Positions 17,666-26,019 of a stretch of DNA of 35,388 nt are shown piece by piece (position 1 is the first letter of the stretch; each line of letters opens with the position of its first letter). The stretch is taken from contig NZ_BPEW01000043.1 of the NCBI RefSeq assembly GCF_019654975.1, positions 1 to 35,388 of the forward strand, in the 5' to 3' direction. The DNA comes from Shewanella sp. c952. GTDB taxonomy: Bacteria > Pseudomonadota > Gammaproteobacteria > Enterobacterales > Shewanellaceae. The notes under the pieces are model-generated. The model was not told the DNA's origin, ran no database searches, and saw only the letters and a list, made by a program, of their open reading frames with translations. The position numbers and the translations under genes were made by a program.

Positions 17666-20356
17666 ATGAACATGAATAAATTGGCCAAATTTGTTGGCCT
17701 AGCCTGCGGTAGCATCGTTGCGCTATCGTCTCCAGTATACGCTGCAGAACAAAATGAAGATGACGAAGTAGAACGCATTGCAGTAACAGGCTCACGCATT
17801 AAGCGTGTTGACATGGAGGGTGCGAGCCCAGTAACAACTATTACAGCTGATGACATGATTGCAGCTGGTTTTACTACCGTTGGCGATGCGCTTCGCGCTT
17901 CGAACCTGAACTCATTTGGCTCTTATGGCGGCACTGCAAACAACTCATGGTCATCACAAGCGACTATTCAACTTAAGGGGGCTGGAGCAGGACATACGCT
18001 TATCCTTCTTGATGGTAAACGTATGGCAAAATCGCCAGTATTGGGCGGAGATGCGGCTAACATTAACACCATCCCATCAGCTGCTGTCGAACGAGTAGAG
18101 ATCCTTTCCGATGGCGCATCGGCAGTGTATGGCACAGATGCTGTCGCAGGTGTAGTCAATATCATTCTTAAGAAAGATTTTGAGGGCATTGAGTTTAAAG
18201 CACGTGTTGAACGTCCAGAAGCTGACGGCGGTAATAGCAAAAACTTTTCGTTTTCTGGTGGTTTGAACTCAGAGCAAGGTTCGCTAGTATTTACTATGGA
18301 GCATTACCAAAAGTCAAAAGTACTAATGGCTGACCGTGACTATACAGCTGCAATGCCAAGTCTTGGTGATGATCCTCAAGATTACAGAAGCTGGAGAGGT
18401 TTGAGTCAAACAGGTCGTACACTTGATATGGGAAGTAACGGCGGCTGGGCTTGGTTAGCCCCTTTCACAAATAACGACCTAACCTGTGCAGAAGTTTATG
18501 GTGAACGCTTCGTCGGTCCTTTAACAGACTCCAAGTACGGTGGCGATACAGCATGTGCATATGATTACACTCACGCTGCGGCTTTAGACGTTGACAGAGA
18601 GCGTACTAACACTCTGATCAATTACACTTACAACATAACTGACGATATTGAACTAACAGCGCGCGCTTATTGGGCTGCCAATAAGACGATTGACCAATCA
18701 GCTCCCGTTCCAGGTACTATTTATTTCAATGAAGCTATGCCTGCATATACGACTGCAGAAGGGTTAGATCTTCGGGAAACACCTGTAGGTGCATCGATGA
18801 AATATCGTTACGACACTTCAGGTAACCGCCACAAAGAAAATCATGACAACATGTACGATATCTTGATTGGCCTTACAGGTACGACCGGGGAAGTCGACTG
18901 GGATTTATCTGCAACATACAACCGTTATAACAACTTCGTTTGGGGTACAGGCTACGAATTAGCAAGAGCAGCAAGCGACCTACTTGGTTCTGTAGATCCT
19001 GATACTGGTGTATTTGAGGGCTGGGATCCTCGCGATCCAAAATCTGCAATGCCAGAAGGTGCTACGGCCAACTTCGATATGCGTCAAACGGCATCGTACA
19101 GCGAGATTTCTGGTGGAGCGTCATACGAAATCTTCGAATTACCCGCTGGTGGTGTTGGAATGTACCTAGGTGCATCTTATCGTGAGGAAAGCCTCGATTC
19201 TCAAGCTGATGCACTTTCTGCTGCAGGAAAGATCAAAGGCGCTAGTGGTGGCGGTGGTGGTATTGGCGAGCGTGACATTAAAGCAGTATTCACTGAATTA
19301 TCATTACCTATTCTTGAAAATCTAGATCTTAACTTAGCTGCACGTTATGACGATTACTCAGATTTTGGTGATACATTTAACCCACAAGTTTCAATTCGTT
19401 ACAATGTTATTGAACAGTTGCTATTGCGTGCATCTTGGGGCACAGGCTTTAAAGCACCGAGCTTGGCTCAGTTAAACCAAGATCCTTCTGAAGGTTGGGG
19501 AGACGTTACAAACTACCTATCATGTTATGAAGCTGGGGAGCTTGACTCATGTGGAATTGAGGACAACATTCCGACCTACATTGGTAAGAACACTGAGCTT
19601 AAACCTGAAGAGTCAGAAAGCTATAACGTTGGCGCGGTATGGGATATTACCGACAATATCAATATGACGGTGGATTACTGGAAATTGTCTACTGACAATC
19701 TTATCGATACAATGGGAGAAGATGCACTACTACTGTTTTTAGCAAAGCAATGGGAAGCTGCGGATGCTGCTGGTCAACCTAGAGCGGAACTTGGCGACCT
19801 ATTCCCTGGTACTAGTGTTTCACGTAATAGCGCTGGTCGACTTGTTTCTATGCAAAACAGGAACATCAACTTAGGCGAAACAGAACGTGAAGGTATTGAT
19901 GCAAATGTTGCTGCAACATTTGAAACTGGTATTGGTGAATTTAAGCTAGGTCTAGCTTGGTCTCACTACATCAAGTATACAGAGACTTCTCCTGAAGACG
20001 GTGCACTAGTCGTTTCACATAACAAAGCAGGTAAATGGGATAATCCTGATGACCGGATCAGTTTTACCACTAATTACTTCTTTGCAGAAGATCATAACCT
20101 TTACTACAAAGCTGACTATATTGACTCTCAAAGCACAAACTTTGTTGAAGATAATGGTTCAACATTTGAAATTGACTCTGTAATTTACCACACCCTGACA
20201 TATACCTATGATATGCCATGGAATAATACTATTAGCCTTGGTGTGAATAACTTAACAGACGAAGAACCTGCATTTGACTATAACGGTGGTTATGAAGCAA
20301 GTCTTTATGACATCAACGGTAGAAGCTACTGGGCATCATTTACCCAACGCTTCTAA
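17666..20356 (+). CDS. TonB-dependent outer-membrane receptor
   Basis: An outer-membrane gated transporter powered by TonB. The signal peptide is about 26 residues (cleavage after SSPVYA). The segment ERIAVTGSRIKR is the TonB-box/plug start. The plug follows to about residue 165 (HTLILLDGKR, AAVERVEILSDGASAVYGTDAVAGVVNIILKKDF). The rest is beta-barrel, including the SWGTGFKAPSLAQLNQDP region and a terminal strand ending in phenylalanine (WASFTQRF). Two Cys pairs in extracellular-loop regions (around 274/292 and 618-626) may form disulfides. The start has an AAGGGAAG ribosome site. No substrate enzymes, regulator or TonB genes are adjacent, so the ligand is unknown. Confidence 0.92.
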   Translation: MNMNKLAKFVGLACGSIVALSSPVYAAEQNEDDEVERIAVTGSRIKRVDMEGASPVTTITADDMIAAGFTTVGDALRASNLNSFGSYGGTANNSWSSQATIQLKGAGAGHTLILLDGKRMAKSPVLGGDAANINTIPSAAVERVEILSDGASAVYGTDAVAGVVNIILKKDFEGIEFKARVERPEADGGNSKNFSFSGGLNSEQGSLVFTMEHYQKSKVLMADRDYTAAMPSLGDDPQDYRSWRGLSQTGRTLDMGSNGGWAWLAPFTNNDLTCAEVYGERFVGPLTDSKYGGDTACAYDYTHAAALDVDRERTNTLINYTYNITDDIELTARAYWAANKTIDQSAPVPGTIYFNEAMPAYTTAEGLDLRETPVGASMKYRYDTSGNRHKENHDNMYDILIGLTGTTGEVDWDLSATYNRYNNFVWGTGYELARAASDLLGSVDPDTGVFEGWDPRDPKSAMPEGATANFDMRQTASYSEISGGASYEIFELPAGGVGMYLGASYREESLDSQADALSAAGKIKGASGGGGGIGERDIKAVFTELSLPILENLDLNLAARYDDYSDFGDTFNPQVSIRYNVIEQLLLRASWGTGFKAPSLAQLNQDPSEGWGDVTNYLSCYEAGELDSCGIEDNIPTYIGKNTELKPEESESYNVGAVWDITDNINMTVDYWKLSTDNLIDTMGEDALLLFLAKQWEAADAAGQPRAELGDLFPGTSVSRNSAGRLVSMQNRNINLGETEREGIDANVAATFETGIGEFKLGLAWSHYIKYTETSPEDGALVVSHNKAGKWDNPDDRISFTTNYFFAEDHNLYYKADYIDSQSTNFVEDNGSTFEIDSVIYHTLTYTYDMPWNNTISLGVNNLTDEEPAFDYNGGYEASLYDINGRSYWASFTQRF

Positions 20357-20420
20357 CTTCAGATTTATTAAGGCTAGCTAAGTTTTTTAACTATGCCAAA
20401 GTAATCTGAGTTTAAATCAA

Positions 20421-20449
20421 AAAATGGCACTCCTTGAGTGCCGTTTTTT
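20421..20449 (+). terminator. Terminator after the TonB-dependent receptor gene
   Basis: A 7-base stem GGCACTC/GAGTGCC with a CTT loop, then a run of T, about 65 bases past the receptor stop. Confidence 0.85.
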
Positions 20450-20571
20450 ATGCTCTTTCAATATAGATCAAAGCTCAAACATAATCGCCTTATAATCTGT
20501 ACCAACTTAGACAAAAAAACCAATATCGATGTGGATACCGGCTCATTAAAGCTTGATAAAACCTCAGCGGT

Positions 20572-21519
20572 TTACAGCACTTCAGATTCCCACGGAGTGC
20601 GGCCGCTCATATCATCAAGATTATAAGGTGTTAACTGGTACACGTAGTAATTAAGCCAGTTGCTAACCAGTAAACTACCATGGCTGTGCCAACGGGCAAT
20701 AGGCTGCTTTGATGGATCATCGCCGGTAAAATAATTTTGCGGCACTTCAGGTGATAAGCCCTGCGCTAAATCTCTGTCATACTCATCTTTCAAAGTCGAC
20801 TTTTGATACTCAGGATGTCCCATCACGAACAGGTTACGGTTACTGCGGCTCAATACCATATAGGCGCCCGCTTCATCTGACTCAGTCAAAACCTGCAGCT
20901 GAGGGTGGGCTTTAAGCTGCTCGACATTCATCTCGGCAAATCGCGAATGAGGGGCATAAAACTCATCATCGAACCCACGTAATAAAGGAAAATGTTCGCG
21001 AGTTCGCTGATGGCAAAAAACCCCAGAACGTTTGCTGGTTAAAAGTGTACGATTTAAACCATACAGATGATAGAGCGCGGCGTGCGCTGCCCAACATAGA
21101 AATAGTACCGAGGTAACGTGCTGCTGCGACCAGTCAATGATCTCTCTAATATGATCCCAATAAGAGACATCTTCAAACTCTATTTGCCCTAACGGTGCCC
21201 CTGTAATAATAAGGCCATCATAGTTTTTGTTTCTCACTTGCTCGAAATCACGATAGAAATTATTCATGTGATCAATTGATGTGTGTTTTGACTCTTTATC
21301 GTGAATACGCAGTAGATCAACGTCGACTTGCAGCGGCGTATTACCCAGTAAACGTAATAGCTGTGTTTCAGTTTCGATCTTATTAGGCATTAAATTGAGG
21401 ATCAATACCTTCATCGGACGTATATCCTGATTCGCAGCGCGTGTTTCAGACATTACAAAGATGTTCTCCGACTCTAAGATCTCAGCGGCTGGCAAATTGT
21501 CAGGGATTTTAACGGGCAT
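20572..21519 (-). CDS. metA: Homoserine O-succinyltransferase
   Basis: Transfers succinyl from succinyl-CoA to homoserine, the first committed step of methionine synthesis. From the ATG at 21519 (AGAGG ribosome site, start MPVKIPDNLPA) it has 315 residues; six extra codons upstream in frame (ATG at 21537) have no family support. The catalytic Cys falls at 142 (LFLCWAAHA), as in E. coli MetA. The later GHPEY motif supplies the His and Glu. Residue 111 is Gly (ITGAPLG), the residue linked to succinyl rather than acetyl donor in this family. It lies 72 bases downstream of a lipoprotein gene preceded by MetJ boxes, with no terminator between. Confidence 0.94.
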   Translation of the reverse strand: MPVKIPDNLPAAEILESENIFVMSETRAANQDIRPMKVLILNLMPNKIETETQLLRLLGNTPLQVDVDLLRIHDKESKHTSIDHMNNFYRDFEQVRNKNYDGLIITGAPLGQIEFEDVSYWDHIREIIDWSQQHVTSVLFLCWAAHAALYHLYGLNRTLLTSKRSGVFCHQRTREHFPLLRGFDDEFYAPHSRFAEMNVEQLKAHPQLQVLTESDEAGAYMVLSRSNRNLFVMGHPEYQKSTLKDEYDRDLAQGLSPEVPQNYFTGDDPSKQPIARWHSHGSLLVSNWLNYYVYQLTPYNLDDMSGRTPWESEVL

Positions 21520-21591
21520 ACAGCGCCTCTTATTCAATTAGAAAAATCAAACAGAAAAGGCGCCAATTAGAAGTCGTAATCTAGCTGATTA

Positions 21592-21993
21592 TTACCGCGC
21601 CACTTTCTGCAGTAAAACTGACATTGGCTCTGAGGAGTCTAGGTCAACTTTATAAGCTTGTTCATTAATAAACATGAGTTTGTCATTAAGGCTAATGCGA
21701 GCCCCAATCGTATAAGTATGCCCAGCTTCAAATTGATCTCTGTTGATCAAAAACTGAAACGGTGTTGGCGTACTGACATCACTGCGTTCGAATTCCGCTA
21801 TTACAACGGCTGGCGCATCCATCAAAGATACGTCCTGCACTTTTATTGAAATGACCGCTTCTGGAGGCAAGGCAATACGCTCTTTGTACCAAACCTCTCC
21901 TTGGATCTCGACCACGGCATTAGAGGTCGCACAACCCGACAACATACTCGCCGCAACAACAAAAGAGAATAAAAATTTAACGCAGTTTTTCAT
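21592..21993 (-). CDS. YbaY-like (YscW-domain) lipoprotein
   Basis: A 133-residue lipoprotein: signal peptide MKNCVKFLFSFVVAASMLSGC with the lipobox Cys at 21, then a small beta-rich domain. EVWYKERIALPPEAVISIKVQDVS followed later by PFQFLINRDQFEAGHTYTIGARI is typical of the YbaY/YscW-type domain. It has an AGGAG ribosome site. It shares layout and length with the protein at 24647-25048 (KIALPQGSSITIAIID, PVPFKFLLP), so the two are paralogues. It is probably co-transcribed with metA under MetJ control. Its function is unknown; the family may act as envelope chaperones. Confidence 0.8.
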   Translation of the reverse strand: MKNCVKFLFSFVVAASMLSGCATSNAVVEIQGEVWYKERIALPPEAVISIKVQDVSLMDAPAVVIAEFERSDVSTPTPFQFLINRDQFEAGHTYTIGARISLNDKLMFINEQAYKVDLDSSEPMSVLLQKVAR

Positions 21994-22009
21994 GTTAACA
22001 CTCCTAATA

Positions 22010-22041
22010 ATACATCAAGACTTCTAGAAGTCTATATGTCC
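22010..22041. promoter_or_regulatory. MetJ operator (tandem met boxes)
   Basis: Four consecutive 8-base units, compared with the met-box consensus AGACGTCT: ATACATCA (5/8), AGACTTCT (7/8), AGAAGTCT (7/8), ATATGTCC (5/8). The two central boxes form a perfect 16-base palindrome (22018-22033). It lies 17-48 bases upstream of the lipoprotein start. MetJ with S-adenosylmethionine represses methionine genes, and metA is the second gene downstream. Confidence 0.75.
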
Positions 22042-22209
22042 GTACTTGAAATTTGTATGACTTCACATTGAATATCACTGCCACAGCCTACCATTACATC
22101 CTTTCACTGAAGAGAACTCGGCACCCTTGTCACAGCAACAAACAATTAATCTTGTTCTAATACACTTAACTTCCTATGATAAGTTACCGATTCGAAGTCG
22201 AATACCTTT

Positions 22210-22977
22210 ATGACACAAGCAACTGCAATAATTGTCGGCGCTAGCTCATTACTCAGCCGTGAAATAGCAAAACAGCTTGCTGATGACGGCGTAGAGCTCG
22301 CCTTATTAGCCCAAGATCCACAATCTCTCATTGAGTTTAGCCAATCTCTGCCTACCAAGGCTGAGGTTTTTCCATTGCAAATCGATGACCCGCAAGCGGT
22401 GATTTCGACACTCAATGCAGTGTGGCACTCTCTTGGTGGTGCTCATCTAGTACTGGTTAATACTGGCTTAAACAGTTATGACCCAGAGCTGCCTTGGCAG
22501 CCAGAGCAAGATATCATCACGGTTAATGTGCAAGGCTTTTCAGCTATATGCAATACCGCCTTCAGGCTATTTCGCGATCAAGGTTATGGTCAATTAGCCG
22601 CGATCAATTCGATTGCTGGTTTAAGGGGTGGACCTAACGTTGCTTATCATGCGTCAAAAGCCTTTGCAGAAAACTACTTCGAAGGTTTAAGTATGCATGC
22701 TCAGCGCCTTAAGCTACCTATCACTATCACCGATATTCAACTTGGGCTGCTTGATAAAGCCGCCCTACAGCAAAGCCGTATTTGGCTATCTCCACCTGCT
22801 GAAGTTGCAAAACAAGTAATAAAAGCAATGAAAGCCGGTAAGCGTAAAGTGTATGTAACCAAGCGCTGGCGTCTTGTTGCTTGGCTAACAAAACTGCTGC
22901 CAGAATTTGTGTACAACACCCGCCACTGGAAAACTAAAGCGCAAAAACAAGCAGAAAAAGCCGCTAATAAAGACTAA
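22210..22977 (+). CDS. SDR family oxidoreductase, unknown substrate
   Basis: A 255-residue protein with an SDR fold. The cofactor motif is a variant, VGASSLLS (9-16), in which the last two glycines of GxxxGxG are replaced, as in a subgroup of SDRs. VNTG stands in place of NNAG (83-86). The catalytic residues look present: Ser134 (INSIAG), Tyr146 and Lys150 (YHASK). The C-terminal tail (KVYVTKRWRLVAWLTKLLPEF) is basic and amphipathic and resembles the membrane-associating end of DltE-like SDRs. It is a single gene with its own terminator. The substrate cannot be judged from context. Confidence 0.8.
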   Translation: MTQATAIIVGASSLLSREIAKQLADDGVELALLAQDPQSLIEFSQSLPTKAEVFPLQIDDPQAVISTLNAVWHSLGGAHLVLVNTGLNSYDPELPWQPEQDIITVNVQGFSAICNTAFRLFRDQGYGQLAAINSIAGLRGGPNVAYHASKAFAENYFEGLSMHAQRLKLPITITDIQLGLLDKAALQQSRIWLSPPAEVAKQVIKAMKAGKRKVYVTKRWRLVAWLTKLLPEFVYNTRHWKTKAQKQAEKAANKD

Positions 22978-22998
22978 TCTCGTTCAGTGTTAACATAA

Positions 22999-23023
22999 AA
23001 AGGAGCCATAAGGCTCCTTTTTA
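22999..23023. terminator. Bidirectional terminator between the SDR gene and ompW
   Basis: A 9-base stem AAAGGAGCC/GGCTCCTTT with a 4-base loop and T/A-rich flanks on both sides. It sits between two convergent genes (SDR, plus; ompW, minus). Confidence 0.85.
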
Positions 23024-23055
23024 TTGGGTGGGGAAGTCCAAGTTAATCAATATGA

Positions 23056-23706
23056 TTAAAAAGTGTAACCCACACTCACCATATAAACCCAAGGGTCGAT
23101 ATCTGTTTCAACTTTCTGTGGCGCATCACCCAAGTTAAAGGTAACGTCGGTACTAATCTGTGCATACCAGACTGAAGCGTTAATCAGCCAATTGTCGTTC
23201 ATTTGGTAGTCTATGCCCACTTGCGCAGCTGCACCCCAAGAGTTTGACAGGCTCAATTCTGAAAGCCCTAAATCTTTAGCTTCTTGAGTAAATTCATTAT
23301 CAAAAAAGTTGGTAAAGTTCACACCAACACCGACATATGGACGCAGCTTAGAGCTTGCATCACCAAAGTAGTATTGTGCCACTAAGGTGGGTGGTAAGTG
23401 CTTAGTTTCAGCAATCTTTCCAAGCGAACCCAATGAGATGTCGTGAGAAAAAGGCGTCGCTGCAAGTAACTCAATACCGATATTATCAGTAAGCATGTAA
23501 CCAAAGTTAAGGCCAAGCTGGGTATTATTACTTACGCTAAACTCTGCAATGTCAGCAACGACAGGGCTAGACTCATTCGGTGTAACCGCTGCAACACCGG
23601 CACGTACTATAATATCACCTGCTTGATGTGCTAGCGCAGAAGAGGTAAAACCGGTAGTCAGTAGGGCGGTGGCGATCAAACCAGAAACGATATTTTTGTT
23701 CATCAT
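23056..23706 (-). CDS. ompW: Outer-membrane protein OmpW
   Basis: A small outer-membrane beta-barrel: signal peptide of about 26 residues ending in SSALA, then GDIIVRAGVAAVTP, the standard OmpW N-terminal strand. Also visible are the conserved KHLPPTLVAQYYF segment and a terminal strand ending in Phe (VYMVSVGYTF). Length 216 is typical. Two adjacent ATGs; the second (23703) is better spaced from GGAG. OmpW is linked to hydrophobic-molecule passage and to anaerobic/oxidative stress responses. The perfect FNR-type box about 100 bases upstream agrees with oxygen regulation. Confidence 0.92.
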   Translation of the reverse strand: MMNKNIVSGLIATALLTTGFTSSALAHQAGDIIVRAGVAAVTPNESSPVVADIAEFSVSNNTQLGLNFGYMLTDNIGIELLAATPFSHDISLGSLGKIAETKHLPPTLVAQYYFGDASSKLRPYVGVGVNFTNFFDNEFTQEAKDLGLSELSLSNSWGAAAQVGIDYQMNDNWLINASVWYAQISTDVTFNLGDAPQKVETDIDPWVYMVSVGYTF

Positions 23707-23796
23707 ATTACTCCATCAATACAACATGAGCTGCTGTTTTTGTTATCAATATCCTTACATTTGCGCGTAGCCTGCCAGAATATTAACAACGCTTTT

Positions 23797-23810
23797 TTGA
23801 TCTAGATCAA
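23797..23810. promoter_or_regulatory. FNR/EtrA-type operator upstream of ompW
   Basis: TTGAT-CTAG-ATCAA matches the FNR consensus TTGATNNNNATCAA at every fixed base. It is centred about 97-100 bases before the ompW start codon. Confidence 0.8.
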
Positions 23811-23846
23811 CGATAAAATCAAATACCTCTTTAGTGATACCAGCAA

Positions 23847-23860
23847 GTGATCTCGCTCAC
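23847..23860. promoter_or_regulatory. CRP-like site upstream of ompW
   Basis: GTGA-TCTCGC-TCAC has the CRP half-sites at the correct 6-base spacing. It lies about 50 bases upstream of the FNR-type box, suggesting joint control of ompW. Confidence 0.5.
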
Positions 23861-24005
23861 GCTTTTATAAGGTTCATTGAGGTTGCAGCTTTTAAAATTG
23901 TGACATACAACAAGCATGATCAAAATCCAACCAACCAGATTGAGTCGACAGCCCTACATTTAGTTAACACTGATTTAGCAAGCAACAATAGGAAGTGTTC
24001 GCGGT

Positions 24006-24554
24006 TTATTTGACCATTAATTGCGGGTAATGAGTTAGCCACTGCTTACTCATTATTCTTTGCTCAAACAGGTGCTTTGGTTTGATAGGATTGTGAGAAA
24101 CTGTAAGTTTGAATAATCTGTCACAACCAAATGGGGAATATAGCTCTATCTGTGGCTGAGCTGCACGACTTATGCTCGCCGCAACCGCAGTTTCCTTTTC
24201 AGGCCAATAGCTCATCGCATCAACACAAGAATGGTAAGCGTTATCTTGGTTTTTCAGATGCATTCTCGCTTGATTCTTTACCGACCATGGGTAGTGTGGT
24301 GCTATAGCTTTGAGTCGATCTTGATAGAGCTTATCTTGCTCAGGGTTTAGGTCCTCTGCATCAAAGTAGATAAGGTCAATATCGTTTAACGGGCGAGAGT
24401 TAAGGGCATGTAGTTTATCCCAAACCAGATTACGTACAAAACCCGCAGCCAACATCCATTGAGGGAGATTGAGACTTTCAGCTATCAATAATGCTTGGTA
24501 GCGATATTCATCCTCTTCTAACCATCGAATTATCTGTTGGCGGGGCTCAATCAT
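24006..24554 (-). CDS. Nucleotidyltransferase-fold protein (DUF925/NTP_transf_6 family)
   Basis: A 182-residue cytoplasmic protein. The motif LAAGFVRNLVWDKLH followed by NDIDLIYFD (about 35-65) is the pol-beta-like nucleotidyltransferase core, with the paired acidic residues DID expected to bind metal. Later segments (WSVKNQARMHLKN, PIELYSPFGCDRLFKL-like stretch near 139-150) match the DUF925 pattern. The family's substrate is not known. It lies between ompW and the ybaY-like gene, separated from the latter by a terminator, so it has its own transcript. Confidence 0.8.
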   Translation of the reverse strand: MIEPRQQIIRWLEEDEYRYQALLIAESLNLPQWMLAAGFVRNLVWDKLHALNSRPLNDIDLIYFDAEDLNPEQDKLYQDRLKAIAPHYPWSVKNQARMHLKNQDNAYHSCVDAMSYWPEKETAVAASISRAAQPQIELYSPFGCDRLFKLTVSHNPIKPKHLFEQRIMSKQWLTHYPQLMVK

Positions 24555-24608
24555 AACGACTAAAAACTCAATTGACGGCTAATAGCCTAGCGATTAAATG
24601 TAATCCAA

Positions 24609-24631
24609 TAAAAAAGGAGCCGTAGCTCCTT
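24609..24631 (-). terminator. Terminator of the tesB-ybaY unit
   Basis: Stem AAGGAGC/GCTCCTT with a 4-base loop, followed on the minus strand by T-rich sequence, 16 bases past the stop of the ybaY-like gene. Confidence 0.85.
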
Positions 24632-24646
24632 GATTAAATTATCGAA

Positions 24647-25048
24647 TTACCTCTGTGCAGGCACCGCTTTCATGAGCACTTCAGTCGTGAACTTGTCATT
24701 GTTGATGACAGGGAAGCGATCATAAGTTTGGAAAATAACCTGGCCTTTATACTTAATCATCGCCACGACACCGTAGTTAATAGCACTATCAATGGTATCT
24801 GCTGGCAACAGAAACTTAAAAGGCACAGGTGCTCTGACGATATCAAAACTTTTCTGCGCAATGATGGAGCCCGGAGTATCAAAATCTATGATTGCTATTG
24901 TAATAGAGCTCCCCTGCGGTAGCGCTATTTTCTCCAGGTAACCCGCTGCGCCATTGACCATCACAGGTGGCACATCTTTAACCGTTACACAGCCCGTCAA
25001 TGCGATTAAACATAATAAAACAGTCCACTTTTTTAATGCAGTAATCAT
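24647..25048 (-). CDS. ybaY: YbaY family lipoprotein
   Basis: A 133-residue lipoprotein: signal peptide with lipobox IALTGC (Cys20), then a beta-rich YscW/YbaY-type domain (GYLEKIALPQGSSITIAIID, RAPVPFKFLLPADTID). It is 41 bases downstream of tesB on the same strand. The tesB-ybaY neighbourhood is also found in E. coli, which supports the name. It is paralogous to the lipoprotein at 21592-21993 by layout and motif order. Its molecular function is not established. Confidence 0.8.
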   Translation of the reverse strand: MITALKKWTVLLCLIALTGCVTVKDVPPVMVNGAAGYLEKIALPQGSSITIAIIDFDTPGSIIAQKSFDIVRAPVPFKFLLPADTIDSAINYGVVAMIKYKGQVIFQTYDRFPVINNDKFTTEVLMKAVPAQR

Positions 25049-25089
25049 TGTCTCTTCCTGAATATCAAATTCAACACTTCTGTAGTTAT

Positions 25090-25956
25090 CTATTTTTTAC
25101 TGGTCATACGAATAAGACCTTCTTGGGTTGCTGACGCGACTAATTGCCCCTGCTGATTGAAAAACCTTCCAGTAACAAAGCCACGTCCGCCACTCGCATT
25201 AGGGCTTTCAATACTATAAAGCAGCCATTGACTTAAATCGAATGGTCGGTGAAACCACATCGCATGATCGATTGTCGCCATCCGCATCCCAGGCGTTAAA
25301 AAAGACACGCCATGAGGCTGAGCAGCGGTCACCAAAAAGTTAAAGTCTGACGCATAAGCAAGTAGATAATCATGCACACAGAAGTTCTCTGGTACCTTAC
25401 CGTTTGCCCTGATCCAAACATGGCGTACAGGTTCTGTAGCTTTAGGTGCCATTGGATTACATGGGTCAACCAAACGCATTTCAATTGGGGTGTCTGCCAT
25501 GAACTTTTCTAGCATTTTGGCTGGCACTTTATCTTGCAGTGTCATCGCCAACTCTTGCTGATTAAGCAACCCCTCAGGACCTTCAACCTCTGGCATTTTA
25601 GCTTGATGTTCATAACCTTCTTCAAATACTTGAAAAGAGCAGGTCATATAAAATATAGGTCGACCTTTCTGGATAGCTTTGACGCGGCGAGCACTAAAAC
25701 TGCCACCATCACGCATAATTTCAACGTCATAGACAATCGGTAGCTTTTCATCACCAGCACGTAAGAAATAGGAGTGTAAAGAGTGCACTTTACGATCAGG
25801 AGAAACGGTCTGCTTGGCGGCGCTTAATGCTTGCCCCATAACCTGACCGCCAAACACATGACCAAAACCTAGATCTTGGCTTTGGCCTCTAAATAACCCT
25901 TCCTCTATTTGCTCTAAGGAAAGTAGCGCGAGAAGATCGTCTAATACTTGACTCAT
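25090..25956 (-). CDS. tesB: Acyl-CoA thioesterase II
   Basis: Hydrolyses acyl-CoAs to free acid and CoA. A double hot-dog fold in 288 residues: RGQSQDLGFGHVFGGQVMGQALSAA in the first half, and in the second ASDFNFLV (catalytic Asp), TIDHAMWFHRPFDLSQWLLY and a C-terminal ATQEGLIR carrying the catalytic Gln. The order and spacing follow E. coli TesB. It is the first gene of a two-gene unit with ybaY. Confidence 0.95.
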   Translation of the reverse strand: MSQVLDDLLALLSLEQIEEGLFRGQSQDLGFGHVFGGQVMGQALSAAKQTVSPDRKVHSLHSYFLRAGDEKLPIVYDVEIMRDGGSFSARRVKAIQKGRPIFYMTCSFQVFEEGYEHQAKMPEVEGPEGLLNQQELAMTLQDKVPAKMLEKFMADTPIEMRLVDPCNPMAPKATEPVRHVWIRANGKVPENFCVHDYLLAYASDFNFLVTAAQPHGVSFLTPGMRMATIDHAMWFHRPFDLSQWLLYSIESPNASGGRGFVTGRFFNQQGQLVASATQEGLIRMTSKK

Positions 25957-26019
25957 CGGAACCTAAAAGTTGTGACTATTAGCGCTAGCTTAACTCAAGT
26001 TCCCCTCGCCTCGCTAGTG

